NCBI GenBank assembly: GCA_017618935.1
Contig: JAFZTG010000095.1
Location: forward strand, 1-8,911
Source of the DNA: Bacteroidales bacterium
GTDB lineage: Bacteria; Bacteroidota; Bacteroidia; Bacteroidales; UBA1715
Direction: 5' to 3'
Length of the DNA: 8,911 nt
Positions 7,791 through 8,911 of this stretch are shown here, in pieces. The translations under genes and the position numbers were made by a program. Below the pieces are notes generated by a model. It was not told the origin of the DNA and did no database searches. It worked only from the letters and a program-made list of their open reading frames with translations. Every line of letters begins with the position of its first letter. Position 1 is the stretch's first letter.

Positions 7791-8723
7791 CTAAGTTGCT
7801 AACACAGTGAAAGTTATGTATGCTGCATAAATTGCCACAAGCGTCAAACCTTCCCATTTCTCAAGCGTTTGTTTTGTGGCAAGGAAAAACCACAGCAAGC
7901 CCGAGAGGGAAATCATACAAATATAGTCGGTGAGAAATCCAATGTTTGTGTCGTGTATTGGCGTGATGGCTGCCGAAATTCCCACAACGCACAAAATGTT
8001 GAATATGGCACTTCCCACCACGTTCCCTATGGCCATGTCGGTTTGTCCTTTACGAGCGGCTGCAACCGACGAAAATAATTCTGGCAACGACGTGCCGACT
8101 GCCACTATCGTCAATCCAATGATTCTGTCGCTTACGCCCAAAGCACGGGCAATGTTCGATGCACCTTCCACCAACTTGTCGGAACCATAAACCAATGCGG
8201 CGAACGACAATACTATGACAATCAATGCTTTCCAAACTGCCATCGGTTCTTTTTCTTCTTCCTCAGGTTGTATGTCGGCAGGGTAGTTTTTGATTTCCCA
8301 AACGATAAATGCACACAAAAGCAGGAAGCCGATGATTCCCGCCACACGGCTGATTGTTCCCGACATTGCGATTCCCACAAATAATGCCGATATAAAGAGC
8401 AAAAATGGCATGTCAACTTTCAGGGTAAGTTTTTGCACGACGCAAGCCCGAAAGATTGCCGCCGTACCAAGAATGAGGGCTATGTTGGCTATGTTTGAAC
8501 CGACCACGTTTCCGAGTGCTATACCAGAACTGCCACCTAAAGCGGCCTGAATGCTCACCAACAATTCGGGCGACGACGTGCCGAATCCCACAATCGTAAG
8601 ACCGATAACCATAGGCGAGAGCTTTGCCCGACGTGCTATGGCAACGGCTCCGTCAACTAAGAAATCGCCACCTTTTATAAGTAGAACGAACCCTATAAGA
8701 ATATATAAAATGTCAAGCCACAT
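7791..8723 (-). CDS. Calcium/sodium antiporter (CaCA family, YrbG-like)
   Basis: Inner-membrane cation exchanger of the calcium/cation antiporter superfamily, 310 residues and about ten membrane helices. It shows the two inverted alpha repeats that define the family. The first has GFGTSSPELLVS (46-57) and GNVVGSNIANIALILG (71-86); the second has AVGTSLPELFSS (208-219) and GNVVGSAIFNILCVVG (233-248). Glu53 and Glu215 are the expected ion-coordinating acids. An acidic cytoplasmic loop (about 150-160, EEEEKE) joins the halves. By family knowledge it exports Ca2+ in exchange for Na+, but the ion preference is not fixed by sequence. The N-terminus MWLDILYILIGFVLL fits the first helix, which supports this start. 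The start lies 10 bases beyond the T-tract of a strong terminator that ends the upstream aminotransferase gene, and no promoter box is visible in that short gap. Confidence 0.94.
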   Translation of the reverse strand: MWLDILYILIGFVLLIKGGDFLVDGAVAIARRAKLSPMVIGLTIVGFGTSSPELLVSIQAALGGSSGIALGNVVGSNIANIALILGTAAIFRACVVQKLTLKVDMPFLLFISALFVGIAMSGTISRVAGIIGFLLLCAFIVWEIKNYPADIQPEEEEKEPMAVWKALIVIVLSFAALVYGSDKLVEGASNIARALGVSDRIIGLTIVAVGTSLPELFSSVAAARKGQTDMAIGNVVGSAIFNILCVVGISAAITPIHDTNIGFLTDYICMISLSGLLWFFLATKQTLEKWEGLTLVAIYAAYITFTVLAT

Positions 8724-8732
8724 TGTTTTAGC

Positions 8733-8762
8733 AAAAAAAAGAGGGTTGAAAAACCCTCTTTT
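8733..8762 (-). terminator. Intrinsic terminator after the ornithine aminotransferase gene
   Basis: On the minus strand a perfect 7-base-pair GC-containing stem (arms 8752-8758 and 8741-8747, four-base loop) extends through four A-T pairs and runs into eight T residues (complement of 8733-8740). It starts three bases after the aminotransferase stop codon. On the plus strand it would be followed by only four T residues, so the leftward direction is favoured. The hairpin also lies directly upstream of the antiporter start at 8723. Confidence 0.85.
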
Positions 8763-8765
8763 CTG

Positions 8766-8911
8766 TTATTCAAATTGTTTGAATGTTTTCTTGATAATTT
8801 CGATACTATCGCGAAGTTGTTCCTCGTTGATAACAAGCGGTGGAGCAAAACGGATAATATGTTCGTGAGTTGGTTTTGCCAACAAACCGTTGTCGCGCAA
8901 AGCCAAGCAGA
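8766..8911 (-). CDS. rocD: Ornithine aminotransferase, C-terminal end (partial)
   Basis: Only the last 47 codons and the stop are inside the window; the 5' part lies beyond the right edge. Read leftwards the peptide includes [14 protein letters not shown], then [15 protein letters not shown], and ends TFKQFE. This closely matches, from memory, the C-terminal segment of ornithine-oxo-acid aminotransferases ([23 protein letters not shown]). That PLP enzyme moves the delta-amino group of ornithine to 2-oxoglutarate, giving glutamate semialdehyde for proline or glutamate metabolism. The FAPPL motif is shared with other class-III aminotransferases such as acetylornithine aminotransferase, but the AKPTH segment favours ornithine aminotransferase. 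The active-site lysine is outside the window. An intrinsic terminator follows three bases after the stop. Confidence 0.88.
   Translation of the reverse strand, partial: CLALRDNGLLAKPTHEHIIRFAPPLVINEEQLRDSIEIIKKTFKQFE

Overview
The window looks like a chromosomal stretch from a member of the Bacteroidota, most likely Bacteroidales. The DNA is fairly AT-rich. Genes are preceded by A-rich leaders rather than strong Shine-Dalgarno sequences, and there are exact or near matches to the Bacteroidota promoter box TAnnTTTG. A DUF3108 secreted protein and an FKBP-like lipoprotein are also typical of that phylum. No mobile element, tRNA, rRNA, CRISPR array or prophage gene is visible.

Layout. On the left, gap (glyceraldehyde-3-phosphate dehydrogenase) is read leftwards and its stop lies near the window edge. 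A 305-bp divergent intergenic region carries a promoter for gap and a probable promoter for the rightward group. That group is hisD (histidinol dehydrogenase), an ABC-2 type exporter ATPase with a DUF4162-like tail, its permease, and a secreted DUF3108 protein. Gaps are 12, 0 and 42 bases, so the first three genes almost certainly share a transcript and the fourth probably does. The group ends at a bidirectional hairpin at 5688-5711, where it meets a leftward group. In transcription order the leftward group is: the C-terminal end of ornithine aminotransferase (cut by the right edge), a strong intrinsic terminator, a calcium/sodium antiporter, dTDP-glucose 4,6-dehydratase (rfbB), and an FKBP-like lipoprotein that begins one base after the rfbB stop.

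How the genes work together. Most are ordinary metabolic or envelope genes: glycolysis, the last step of histidine synthesis, ornithine catabolism, dTDP-sugar synthesis for surface polysaccharide, ion exchange, export and envelope protein folding. I see no new defence, mobile or biosynthetic system. The points most worth a second look concern arrangement and small-scale structure. They are a hisD apart from other his genes and joined to an exporter; a terminator hairpin just upstream of the antiporter start codon; an FKBP-like lipoprotein lacking typical active-site residues and tightly coupled to rfbB; and a three-unit heptamer repeat in the antiporter-rfbB gap.
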